From: Nemertoderma westbladi
Taxonomy: Eukaryota > Xenacoelomorpha > Nemertodermatida > Nemertodermatidae
DNA: 62,929 bases
NCBI GenBank assembly: GCA_032718475.1
Contig: JAUCBJ010000772.1
Location: 1-62,929 of the forward strand
Direction of reading: 5' to 3'
Position numbers and translations under genes: made by a program. The notes beneath the pieces are model-generated. The model worked only from the letters and a program-made list of their open reading frames with translations, was not told the origin of the DNA and ran no database searches. This document shows, piece by piece, positions 1 through 9,984 of the stretch (the stretch's first letter is position 1; each line of letters begins with the position of its first letter).

Positions 1-471
1 GCAGTCCTTAACCTAATAATAATATATCTTTAGTTCATGGCAGCCAGCATGGGGGGAGAAACTACGTATTAGCTTTTGCCATTCTAACCAATTTTATCAC
101 TGTATCAAAGTAAAGCAAATAATAATTAGATCAGTTTATCTTCTGATTTGAATGTCAATGACGCCGACGCCAATCCATAGTAGAGTATTAACGTTGTATA
201 TTTTAAATACAATAATTATATTATTGGAACAGCGAGCGTACTGTATACAATAGTACCCGACACTCATCAGGAAAGGCACTGTGTTAACTAAAATTAATTC
301 AGCTGGAACACCATTACCATATCCACCTAACATAATAGCAGATTGAATATTCCCATACGATTTGAATGCCACACAGTGTGTAACCTGATACAGATAATAA
401 GCATTGATTTTTACATTTCAAACTATAATATTAGCTATAAAGGAGAATCATATTATGTGGCTGCGATTAAA
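1..471. other. AT-rich flank with partial 259-bp-family repeat
   Basis: No gene is seen. Bases from about 371 to 430 match the 259-bp repeat family found four times at 10290-11190, including its run CAGTGTGTAACCTGATACAG. The other half of this copy resumes after 1535, because the fold-back element at 472-1528 has landed inside it. Confidence 0.6.
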
Positions 472-1528
472 CCAAGGTGTACTAAATAACAACTCATGCA
501 GCGAGCGGATTGCTGAAATTAGCGGAGGCCGATCTTTTCCCTATTTATGACACTATTTTCATAATATTTTCTTAGAAACTTCTTGTGTACTTCTTTGGTT
601 AGGTGGATCTGATGACTAGGATTCATAGCAATGTAATAAAATGTGTTTCTGGAATTTTTATCTTGTAGTTGCCAAGGTAACCGGGTGCAAAGTTCAAACT
701 TTGAGCGCCTGTATTTCAAGGCGACAATGGATTCTTCCCTTGAGATTTCGTAGGTGATTAAAGGAAATAAAACGCAATCAAAATATTTTACATTTTAATT
801 TGTTTACATTCCCGTTGCCATGGAAATAAGTATAATGAAAAATTTGAGAAATTGTCTACCAATTCTATAAAACACCATTTTTATTCGGTTTGTCAGTCTA
901 AATAATAAGTTAAAATTGCCAACATTTTATTTTATAATTCGTCAATTGTGAATCATATTTTTAAAAGTCAACATTTGCCAATAAACTAAACTGTCTAATC
1001 AGAGAGCAAGACCTGTTATAGCATGATTTTCACATTCCAGAATATTAAATTTCAGTTAGCAATTATTAGAAATATAGGACAACCACCAGGCATGTTTGTT
1101 GAAAATTATATAAATAGTAAATAGTAGCCCAATTTCAATCTGGCGGTCATAATGGGAAATTATCGTAATTCCCGTCACCATGGAAACGGGATTGAAAAAA
1201 AATTAAATGTAAAATATTTTGATAGACTTTTATTCCCTTTACTCATATACCAAATCTCAAGAACAGAATCCCTTGTCGTCTTAAATTACAGGCGCTCGAA
1301 ATTTGAACTTTGCACCCGGTTACCTTGGCAACTACAAGATAAAAATTCCAGAAACACATTTTATTACATTTCTATGAATCCTAGTCATCATATCCACCTA
1401 ACCAAAGTAGCATATAAGAAGTTTCTAAGGAAATTTTATGAAAAAAGTGCCATAAATAGGGAAAAGATCGGCCTCCGCTAATTTCAGCAATCCGCTCGCT
1501 GCATGAGTTGTTATTTAGTACACCTTGG
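472..1528. mobile_element. Fold-back (long-TIR) non-autonomous DNA transposon, 1,057 bp
   Basis: The left arm (472 to about 830) and right arm (about 1168 to 1528) are diverged inverted copies of each other. They start CCAAGGTGTACT and end with its complement. The 6-bp direct repeat ATTAAA lies exactly outside both ends (466-471 and 1529-1534), which is a target-site duplication. The middle (about 830-1168) is AT-rich with no ORF of note. No transposase is encoded, so it would depend on another element. Each arm holds a perfect RFX-type X-box palindrome (668-681 and 1319-1332). The related ORFs in the two arms are a by-product of the inverted repeat. Confidence 0.8.
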
Positions 1529-1616
1529 ATTAAACATACACTTGTTTAAACATACAGTCTCCACAGTATTAATGTTTGGCATTAATGAAGCCAACACACT
1601 GTGTACTTAACACGCG

Positions 1617-1849
1617 TTATTTTACCAATGCGCCCATGGCGTTTTTTCGTTTATCTCTATTTTTCGAGCCCAGAGGCTATGGACGGAGTAGCCGATCATG
1701 CCAGGGATCTTAGAATCGCGGTATCTAGTTGCAGTGAAAATTTCATCAAAACCGTTAGAGGAGTTTCGGTTGTAGATGAGCCAGCCAGTCAGCGGGTCAA
1801 GCAATCAGCCAACAATTCTTACAGTAATCAAGTCTTACGAATTTTTTAA
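1617..1849 (+). mobile_element. Hairpin-CTAA module copy 1 (degraded end)
   Basis: Copy of the ~230-bp module seen nine times in 1-17450. It has a CGCC/GGCG near-start palindrome (here CGCCCATGGCG), a GTGAAAATTTCATCAAAA segment, a CAGT-rich microsatellite, then the conserved ACAATTCTTACAGTAAT before the end. The terminal hairpin is decayed in this copy (CAAGTCTTACGAATT), so it is probably an old copy. Confidence 0.6.
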
Positions 1850-1893
1850 ACATACAGTCTCCACAGTATTCATGTTTGGCATTAATGTAGCCA

Positions 1894-2955
1894 TTTCGAA
1901 ACCACGCTGGTGCGATGCGCGATATCGTGTTTAGTTAATAAATTGAAAACTCCATCAATTCATGTGCAACCAGTAATAAGAAATCGCGATAAATGTAATT
2001 AAATAAATATTATTCTAGAAAAATTTTCCTCAAAAAGTATGAAGTCTTGGCATTGGTGACGCGAAACTAGGCTAGTGAGATTCAGGATATTGCGTTTAAT
2101 ATAAAAATCGAAAACGTTATCGAATTCCGTAAAGGCGTTAATAAAATACTGCAACTTTTTTGAAATTTGTAAAATTCTAGAACTAGAAAAAAATAATTTT
2201 TGAACGGCGTTGTTTGGGTTTTCGAAACATGGATAGGCTGAAAGAGGACATCGAATTAAGTTGAAAAATGAAAACCCCATCGAATTTGGACAAAGCGTTC
2301 CGGAGTTATAGCGAATCGAAAAAAATTGACCCCCCCCAGTCGCCAAAAATTTACAGTAATTTAAAATTTTGCAAAAAAAAATTTTTGCGTTATTTTTGAT
2401 GGCGAATCGATTGGCAGTACTGGCTACAAAAAATTTTTTTTTTGAAATTTTTGGTCAGAAAAAAAACATGGAAAAAGTATATTTTAAAAAAGATTTGATG
2501 TCTTTGCCTATGGTCAGAGAATGATCCAACTCTGTACTTGGCAATCGCTCAAATCCATTCAGCTGAATGGCACAGTAGAGTAAACTAAAGTAAATTCCCT
2601 ATACAATGTTCTGAAGGGGAGACTGACAGAGAGTAATCCAACAATAAAACATTTTGCAATAATGTTGGCATTAATGTAGCCAACTCACTGTGTACTTAAC
2701 AGTCATTCAGCTTACATTAGCAGAGTGAGATATTCCCATAGATTGCATTGGGAAGAGTAATTCAGCTGAGGCGATATTAGATTTCAAACTAAACCAACAA
2801 GTTAATGTTTGCTTTGACAGAGAGTGGTGGCCTATACAAACAGTATGGGTGTACTGAGTATAATAATCTTGGCAACCTCATCGATTTATTACTAAGCCTT
2901 GTGTAGAAATGCATTACATAAGCCATTTTTCATCAGGACACCAGCTGTCATTGGT
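1894..2955. repeat. AT-rich ~1.1-kb repeat, copy 1
   Basis: Begins TTTCGAAACCACGCTGG and recurs at 11757-13021 and 13250-15729. Shared marks are the GATATCGTGTTTAGTTAATA run, a poly-C tract after AAAAAATTGA, and a later segment with the CAGCTGAATGGCACAGTAGAG run. No coding sequence is supported; short ORFs on both strands are not conserved between copies. Confidence 0.75.
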
Positions 2956-3170
2956 GTTATTTTACTATTGCGCCTATGGCGTTTTTTCGTTCTCTATTTT
3001 TCGAGCCCAGAGGCTATGGACGGAGTAGCCGATCATGCCAGGGACCTTAGAATCGCGGTATCTAGATGCTGTGAAAATTTCATTAAAATCGTTAGAGTAG
3101 TTTTGGCTGTAGATCAGCCAGCCAGTCAGCCACGAGCAATTCTTACAGTAATGAACCTCTCGGTTCCTAA
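2956..3170 (+). mobile_element. Hairpin-CTAA module copy 2
   Basis: Intact module. The CGCCTATGGCG palindrome is near the start, followed by a CAGT microsatellite and the terminal hairpin GAACC-TCTC-GGTTC, then CTAA at 3167-3170. The next bases, CTAGTGACGGG, begin a different module. Confidence 0.65.
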
Positions 3171-3235
3171 CTAGTGACGGGCCTAGCGGCCCGATAAGGA
3201 ACCGACTTTTTATTCCAAATAAAGGAGACAACGAG

Positions 3236-4190
3236 CTCGGCTCGGTCTGGCATGATTGGGCTCGATTCAGTTCGACTTGGCTTGATCGGCTCGGTTTGGC
3301 TCGATTGGGCTCGACTCGACTCAGCTCGATTCGGCTCAATCAGCTTGATTGGGTTCGACTCGGCTTGGTTCGGCTCAATTGGGCTCGACTCGGCTCGATT
3401 GGTCTCGACTCGGCTCGATTGGGCTTGAATCGGCTCGATTGGTCTCGACTCGGCTCGATTGGGCTTGAATCGGCTCGATTGGGATTAATTGGGCTTGACT
3501 CGGATCGATTTGGCTCAACTTGGCTCAGTCCGGCTCGACTGGGCTTGGTCCGGCTCAATTGGGCTCGACTAGGCTTGATTGGGCTCTACTCGGCTCTATT
3601 GGGCTCGACTCGGTTCGATTGGGCTTAACTCGGCTCAGTCGGGCTCGACTCGGCTTGATTAGGCTCAACTCGGCTCCGTCCGGATCAATTGGGCTCGACT
3701 CGGCTTGATTGGTCTTGACTCGACTCAGTCTGGCTCAATTTGGCATGTCACGGCTCGATTGGTTTCGGCTCAGCTCGGTCTGAGTCGACTCAGCTCGATT
3801 CGGCTCAATCGGCTCGATTCGGTTCGACTTGGCTCGGTCCGGCTCGACTTGGCTCAATTGGGCTCGATTCGGCTCAATCCGCTCAACTCGGCTCGATTGG
3901 GATTGATTGGGCTTGACCCGGTTCGATTTGGCTCAACTTGGCACAGTCTGGCTCGATTGGGCTCGACTTGGCCCAGTCCGGCTCAATTGGGCTCGACTAG
4001 GATTGATTGGGCTCGACTCGGCTCTATTGGGCTCGACTCGACTCGATTGGGCTTGAATCGGCTCAGTCTGGCTCGCTCGGCTTAATTGGGCTCAACTCGG
4101 CTCCGTTCGGCTCGATTGGGCTCGACTCGGCTTGATCGCCTCGATTGGTTCTATTCGGCTCGATCGGTATGATTCGGCTCGATTGACACA
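3236..4190. repeat. Degenerate GGCTCGA minisatellite, block 1
   Basis: Tandem 5-, 10- and 15-bp variants built from CTCGG, CTCGA and TTGGG words. Long ORFs occur on both strands in several frames because the base period is a multiple of five; none has a credible start, domain or relative. It is the first of three homologous arrays (also 5423-7020 and 8054-8785). Confidence 0.9.
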
Positions 4191-4525
4191 TGCTGCTGGA
4201 AGGGTCAAAGCCAAACTCACGTGCTGCTCGAAGGGACAAAGTCAAACAGTGTGTCTATTATTTGATGTAACTCACGTGCTGCTCGAAGGGCACAACATCA
4301 TATATCAAGGGTCAAAGCAAAACTCACGTGCTGCTCGAAGGGACAAAGTCAAACAGTGTGTCTATTATTTGATGTAACTCACGTGCTGCTCGAAGGGCGC
4401 AAATACATATATCGAAGGGTCAAAGCCAAACTCACGTGCTGCTCGAAGGGACAACTCAAACATTGTGTCTAATATTTGATTAACTCACGTGCTGCTCGAA
4501 GGGCGCAACTACATATATCGAAACA
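4185..4525. repeat. CACGTG-containing tandem array 1
   Basis: Direct repeats of about 52-56 bp with the common word CTCACGTGCTGCTCGAAGGG alternating with a GTGTGTCTATTATTTGATG spacer. Six copies keep a perfect CACGTG E-box (the first at 4218-4223). Homologous arrays lie at 7017-7245 and 8785-9010. Confidence 0.85.
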
Positions 4526-5117
4526 AGCCCTTGTCTTGTATTTTAATTATATCAGAAATCCTTGCCTTCAGTACAAAATATCTAAAAATTCATTTACCTG
4601 AAGTATGGGTAACATCATAAATTCGCTTTTCACACAGTAGTTAACTAAAGCAAATACCCTTCAGGTTGACTGAATGATTTTATTAATGTTTGCCCTGCAT
4701 ATGCATAATGTACTATATTTGGGTCCCATGACCCACCCCATTGCTTACATCTGATAGAGAGTAATCCCAAATTAACTTCCCTCTACGAAAATTATTTTAA
4801 TTAAATACATACAACATGGCAGTCAACTCTACACTCAACAGTACACAATAACTAAAATGGCATTCAGCTTACCAGCTATTCGCATTAAGCTAATAGATAT
4901 TCGATTTCATTCGATTCAGTGAGTGTGTGAGGGCTATTGGGAGAGCAATCAGCTTATGATGTAATACATTAGAAGCCCACAGCTTATGTTTGCTCACTGT
5001 CTGAGTTGTAGAGTGAGGATAATACTTGGCACAGAAAGCATTTCCTTGTTAGGTGGCCATTCCTATAGAATAGCATTACTAGGCCATCTCTATCCATTTT
5101 TCATGAGTGCCAGCTGG
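4526..5117. repeat. Shared AT-rich spacer of tandem block 1
   Basis: No gene is seen. The stretch is repeated at 7246-7860 and 9011-9754 with small indels, so it belongs to the tandem block structure. Confidence 0.75.
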
Positions 5118-5362
5118 TGTTTTTATCATTGCGCCTATGGCGTTTTTTCGTTTATGTCTATTTTTCGAGCCCACGGCTCATGGACGAAATAGCGGAACAT
5201 ACCAGGGACCTTAGAATCGCGGTATCTAGCCGCTGTGAAAATTTCATCAAAATCGTTAGAGTAGTTTTGGCTGTAGATCAGTCAGTCAGTCAGTCAGTCA
5301 GTCAGTCAGCCAGCCAGCCAGTCTCGAGCAATTCTTACAGTAATGAACCTCTCGGTTCCTAA
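5118..5362 (+). mobile_element. Hairpin-CTAA module copy 3
   Basis: Carries the CACGGCTCATGGACG variant, a long CAGT run at about 5279-5322, the hairpin GAACC-TCTC-GGTTC and CTAA at 5359-5362. It closes the first of three tandem blocks. Confidence 0.65.
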
Positions 5363-5422
5363 CTAGTGACGGGCCTAGCGGCCCGATAAGGAACCGACTT
5401 TTTATTTCAATTAAAAGAGACA

Positions 5423-7020
5423 ACGAGCTCGGCTCGGTCTTGCACGATTGGGCACGATTTAGTTCGACTTGGCTTGATCGGCTCGGTTTGGCTCGATTAG
5501 GCTCGGCTCCGCTCTATCTGACTCGACTCAGCTTGATTCGGCTCAATCGGCTCGATTGGGTTCGACTCGGCTCGGTCCAGCTCGACTTGGCTCAATTGAG
5601 CTCGATTCAGCTCAATCTGCTCGACTCGGCTCGAATCAGCTCAATTGGGATTGATTGGGCTTGACTCGGCTCGATTTGGCTCAACTTGGCTCAGTCTGGC
5701 TCGATTGGGCTCGACTTGGCTCGGTCCGGCTCAATTGGGCTCGACTAGGCTTGATTGGGCTCGATCCGGCTCTATTGGGCTCGACTCGATTCGATTTGGG
5801 CTTGTCTCGGCTCAGTCTGGCTCGACTCGGCTCGATTGGGCTCAACTCGGCTCGATTGGGCTCGACTCGGCTTGATTGGGCTCAATCTGGGCTCAATTTG
5901 GCATGACACGGCTCGACTCGGCTCGACTCGGCTCGGCTCGGCTCGGCTCGGCTCGGCTTGGCTCGGCTCGGCTCGGCTCGGCTCGGCTCGGCTCGGCTCG
6001 GCTCGGCTCGGCTCGGCTCGGCTCGGTTCGGCTCGGCTCGGCTCGGCTCGGCTCGGCTCGGCTCGGCTCGGCTCGGCTCGGCTCGGCTCGGCTCGGCTCG
6101 GCTCGGCTCGGCTCGGCTCGGCTCGGCTCGGCTCGGCTCGGCTCGGCTCGGCTCGGCTCGGCTCGGCTCGGCTCGGCTCGGCTCGGCTCGGGTCGGCTCG
6201 GCTCGGCTCGGGTCGGCTCGGATCGGGTCGGCTCGGGTCGGCTCGGCTTGGATCGGTTCAGCTCGGCTCGGCTTGGCTCGGCTCGGGTCGGCTCGGGTCG
6301 GCTCGGGTCGGCTCGGCTCGGGTCGGGTCGGCTCGGCTCGGCTCTGCTCGGCTCGGTTCGGCTCGGCTCGGCTCGGCTCGGTTTGGCTCGGCTCGACTCG
6401 GCTCGGCTCGGCTCGGCTCGGCTCGGCTCGGCTCGGCTCGGCTCGGCTCGGCTCGGCTCGGCTCGGCTCGGCTCGGCTCGGCTCGGCTCGGCTCGGCTCG
6501 GCTCGGCTCGGCTCTGCTCTGCTTGGCTCGGCTCGGCTCGGCTCGGCTCGGCTCGGCTCGGCTCGGCTCGGCTCGGCTCGGCTCGGCTCGGCTCGGCTCG
6601 GCTCGGCTCGGCTCGGCTCGGCTCGGTCTGAGTCGACTCAGCTCAACTCAGCTCGATTCGGCTCGATTGGGTTCGACTTGGCTCGGTCCGGCTCGACTTG
6701 GCTCAATTGGGCTTGATTCGGCTCAATCTGCACGACTCGGCTCGATTGGGATTGATTGGGCTTGACTTGGCTCGATTTGGCTCAACTTGGCTCAGTCCGG
6801 CTCAATTGGGCTCGGTCCAGCTCAATTGGGCTCGACTAGGATTGATTGGGCTCGAATCGGCTCTATTGGGCTCGACTCGACTCGATTGGGCTTGACTAGG
6901 CTCAGTCTGGCTCGACTCGGCTTGATTGGGCTCAACTCCGCTCTGTTCGGCTCGATTGGGCTCGACTCGGCTTGATCACCTCGATTGGTTCTATTCGGCT
7001 CAATCGGTATGATTCGGCTC
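5423..7020. repeat. GGCTCGA minisatellite block 2 with CTCGG pentamer expansion
   Basis: The degenerate minisatellite on both sides grades into nearly pure CTCGG pentamers from about 5908 to 6626 (roughly 140 units). Scattered point variants (CTCGGG, CTTGG, TTCGG) cluster at about 6190-6400. Fifteen bases encode the same pentapeptide set in every forward frame, so ORFs of up to 336 codons appear in all three frames; these are arithmetic artefacts, not genes. This block is about 650-900 bp longer than its two relatives. Confidence 0.95.
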
Positions 7021-7245
7021 GATTGACACACGATGCTGGAAGGGTCAAAGCCAAACTCACGTGCTGCTCGAAGGGACAAAGTCAAACAGTGTGTCTATTA
7101 TTTGATGTAACTCATGTGCTGCTCGAAGGGCGCAACATCATATATCAAGGGTCAAAGCAAAACTCACGTGCTGCTAGAAGGGACAAAGTCAAACATTGTG
7201 TCTAATATTTGATTAACTCACGTGCTGCTCGAAGGGCGCAATTAC
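7017..7245. repeat. CACGTG-containing tandem array 2
   Basis: Shorter relative of the array at 4185-4525 with three perfect CACGTG boxes and one CATGTG variant. Confidence 0.85.
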
Positions 7246-7860
7246 ATATCGAAACAAGCCCCTGTCTTATATTTTAATAATAATATAATAATATACACTC
7301 CCCAACGGGGTAAATGAAATTCGGTAAAATCATATTATTATTTTATCAATAAAATAGATATAAAATAAAAATAAAAATAAAAATAAATCAATTTGTATTT
7401 TAATTATATCAGAAATCGTTGCCATGCTTAATGTACTATATTTGGGTCCCATGACCCACCCCATTGAACAGCTTTGCTTAAATCTCATAGAGAGTAATCC
7501 CAAATTAACTTCCCTCTACGAAAATTATTTTAATTAAATACATGCAACATAGCAGTCTACTCTACAGTCAACAGTAGTAGGCCTACACAATAACTAAAAT
7601 GGCATTCAGCTTACCAGCTATTCGCATTAAGCTAATAGATATTCGATTTCATTGGATTCAGTGAGTGTGTGAGGGCTATTGGGAGAGCAATCAGCTTATG
7701 ATGTAATACATTAGAATCCCACGGCTTTTGTTTGCTTACTGTCTGAGTTGTAGAGTGAGGATAATACTTGGCAGAGAAAGCATTTCCTTGTTAGGTGGCC
7801 ATTCCTATAGAATAGCATTACTAGGCTATCTCTATCCATTTTTCATGAGTGCCAGCTGGT
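7246..7860. repeat. Shared AT-rich spacer of tandem block 2
   Basis: Homologous to 4526-5117 and 9011-9754. It has an AATAAAAATAAAAATAAA-type A/T microsatellite near 7350-7390. No gene is seen. Confidence 0.75.
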
Positions 7861-8028
7861 GTTTTTTATCATTGCGCCTATGGCGTTTTTTCGTTTATGT
7901 CTATTTTTCGAGCCCACGGCTCATGGACGAAATAGCGGAACATACCAGGGACCTTAGAATCGCGGTATCTAGCCGCTGTGAAAATTTCATCAAAATCGTT
8001 AGAGTAGTTTTGACTGTAGATCAGCCAG
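7861..8028 (+). mobile_element. Hairpin-CTAA module copy 4, 3'-truncated
   Basis: Matches copies 3 and 5 up to GTAGATCAGCCAG. It then jumps straight to the TTTTTATTTCAAATAAAAGAG segment that normally lies after the terminal hairpin. The CAGT run, hairpin and CTAA are therefore deleted. Confidence 0.6.
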
Positions 8029-8053
8029 CTTTTTATTTCAAATAAAAGAGACA

Positions 8054-8785
8054 ATGAGCTCGGCTCGGTCTGGCACGATTGGGCTCGATTCAGTTCGACT
8101 TGGCTTGATTGGCTCGGTTTGGCTCGATTGGGCTAGACTCGGCTTGATTGGGCTCGACTTGACACATCTCGATTCGGCTCAATCGGCTTGATTGGGTTCG
8201 ACTCGGCTCGGTCCGGCTCGACTTGGCTCGACTCGGCTCGATTGGGCTCGAATCGGCTCGATTGGGATTGATTGGGCTTGACTCGGCTCAACTTAGCTCA
8301 GTCCGGCTCGACTGGGCTCGGTCCAGGTCAATTGGGCTCGACTAGGCTTGATTGGGCTCAACTCGGCTCTATTGGGCTCGACTCGATTCGATTGGGCTTA
8401 ACTCGGCTCAGTCTGGCTCGACTCGGCTTGATTAGACTCAACTCGGCTCGATTGGGCTCGACTCAGCGTGATTGGTCTCGACTCGACTCAGTCCGGCTCA
8501 ATTTGGCGTGACACAGCTCGACTCGGCTCGATTGGGCTCAGCTCGGCTCGGTCTGAGTCGACTCAACTCGATTTGGCTCAATCGATTCGATTTGGCTCAA
8601 CTTGGCTCTATTGGGCTCGACTCGACTCAATTGGGCTTTACTCGGCTCAGTCTGGTTCGACTCAGCTTGATTGGGCTCAACTCGGCTCCGTTCGGCTTGA
8701 CTCGGCTCAATTGGGCTCGATTCTGCTTCATCGCCTCGATGGGTTCTATTAGGCTCGATCGGTATGATTCAGCTCGATTGACACA
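8054..8785. repeat. Degenerate GGCTCGA minisatellite, block 3
   Basis: Third homologous array, without pure pentamer expansion. ORFs of up to 165 codons run through it in overlapping frames and are not credible genes. Confidence 0.9.
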
Positions 8786-9010
8786 CGCTGCTGGAAGGGT
8801 CAGAGCCAAACTCACATGCTGCTCGAAGGGACAAAGTCAAACAGTGTGTCTATTATTTGATGTAACTCACGTGCTGCTCGAAGGGCGCAAATACATATAT
8901 CGAAGGGTCAAAGCCAAACTCACGTGGCTGCTCGAAGGGACAAAGTCAAACATTGTGTCTAATATTTGATTAACTCACGTGCTGCTCGAAGGGCGCAACT
9001 ACATATATCG
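8785..9010. repeat. CACGTG-containing tandem array 3
   Basis: Homologous to the arrays at 4185 and 7017, with three perfect CACGTG boxes and one CACATG variant. Confidence 0.85.
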
Positions 9011-9754
9011 AAACAAGCCCCTGTCTTGTATTTTAATAATAATGTAATAAATAATATACACTTCCCAACGGGCTAAATGAAATTCGGTAAAATCATAATA
9101 TTATTTTATCAATAAATGGATATAAAATAAAAATAAGAATAAAAAATAAAAATGAATCAATTTGTATTTTAATTATATCAGAAATCGTTGCCTTCAGTAC
9201 AAAATATCTAAAAATTCATTTACCTGAAGTATGGGTAACATTATAAATTCGCTTTTCGCACAGTAGTTAACTAAAGCAAATACGCTTCAGGTTGACTGAA
9301 TGATTTTATTAATGTTTGCCATGCATAATGTATTATATTTGGGTTCCATGACCCACCCCATTGATTGAACAGCTTTGCTTACATCAGATAGAGAGTAATC
9401 CCAAATTAACTTCCCTCTACGAAAATGATTTTAATTAAATACATACAACCTAGCAGTCAACTCTACAGTCAACAGTTCACATTAACTAAAATGGCATTCA
9501 GCTTACCAGCTATTCGCATTAAGCTAATAGATATTCGATTTCATTCGATTCCATGAGTGTGTGAGGGCTATTGGGAGAGCAATCAGCTTATGGTGTAATA
9601 CATTAGAATCCCACGGCTTTTGTTTGCTTACTGTCTGAGTTGTAGAGTGAGGATAATACTTGGCACAGAAAGCATTTCCTTGTTAGGTGGCCATTCCTAT
9701 AGAATAGCATTACTATAGGCCATCTCTATCCATTTTTTCATGAGTGCCAGCTGG
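9011..9754. repeat. Shared AT-rich spacer of tandem block 3
   Basis: Homologous to 4526-5117 and 7246-7860. No gene is seen. Confidence 0.75.
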
Positions 9755-9984
9755 TGTTTTTATCATTGCGCCTATGGCGTTTTTTCGTTTATGTCTATTT
9801 TTCGAGCCCACGGCTCATGGACGAAATAGCGGAACATACCAGGGACCTTAGAATCGCGGTATCTAGCCGCTGTGAAAATTTCATCAAAATCGTTAGAGTA
9901 GTTTTGGCTGTAGATCAGTCAGCCAGTCAGTCAGCCAGTCAATCAGCAAACAATTCTTACAGTAATGAACCTCTCGGTTCCTAA
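9755..9984 (+). mobile_element. Hairpin-CTAA module copy 5
   Basis: Ends with hairpin GAACC-TCTC-GGTTC (9967-9980) and CTAA (9981-9984). The following bases are CTAGAGACGGCGTC, a different downstream module from copies 2 and 3. That downstream module opens with its own hairpin, ACGGCGT-CAAG-ACGCCGT. Confidence 0.65.

Noticed and set aside
519-1481. Two ORFs with similar peptides (minus 519-719, plus 1152-1481)
   Set aside because: They are the two arms of the fold-back element. Similarity follows from the inverted DNA repeat, with no domain and no conserved start.
5755-6765. A 336-codon ORF and its overlapping partners of 251 and 252 codons
   Set aside because: They arise from a five-base repeat read in three frames; all frames give the same peptide and there is no gene context.
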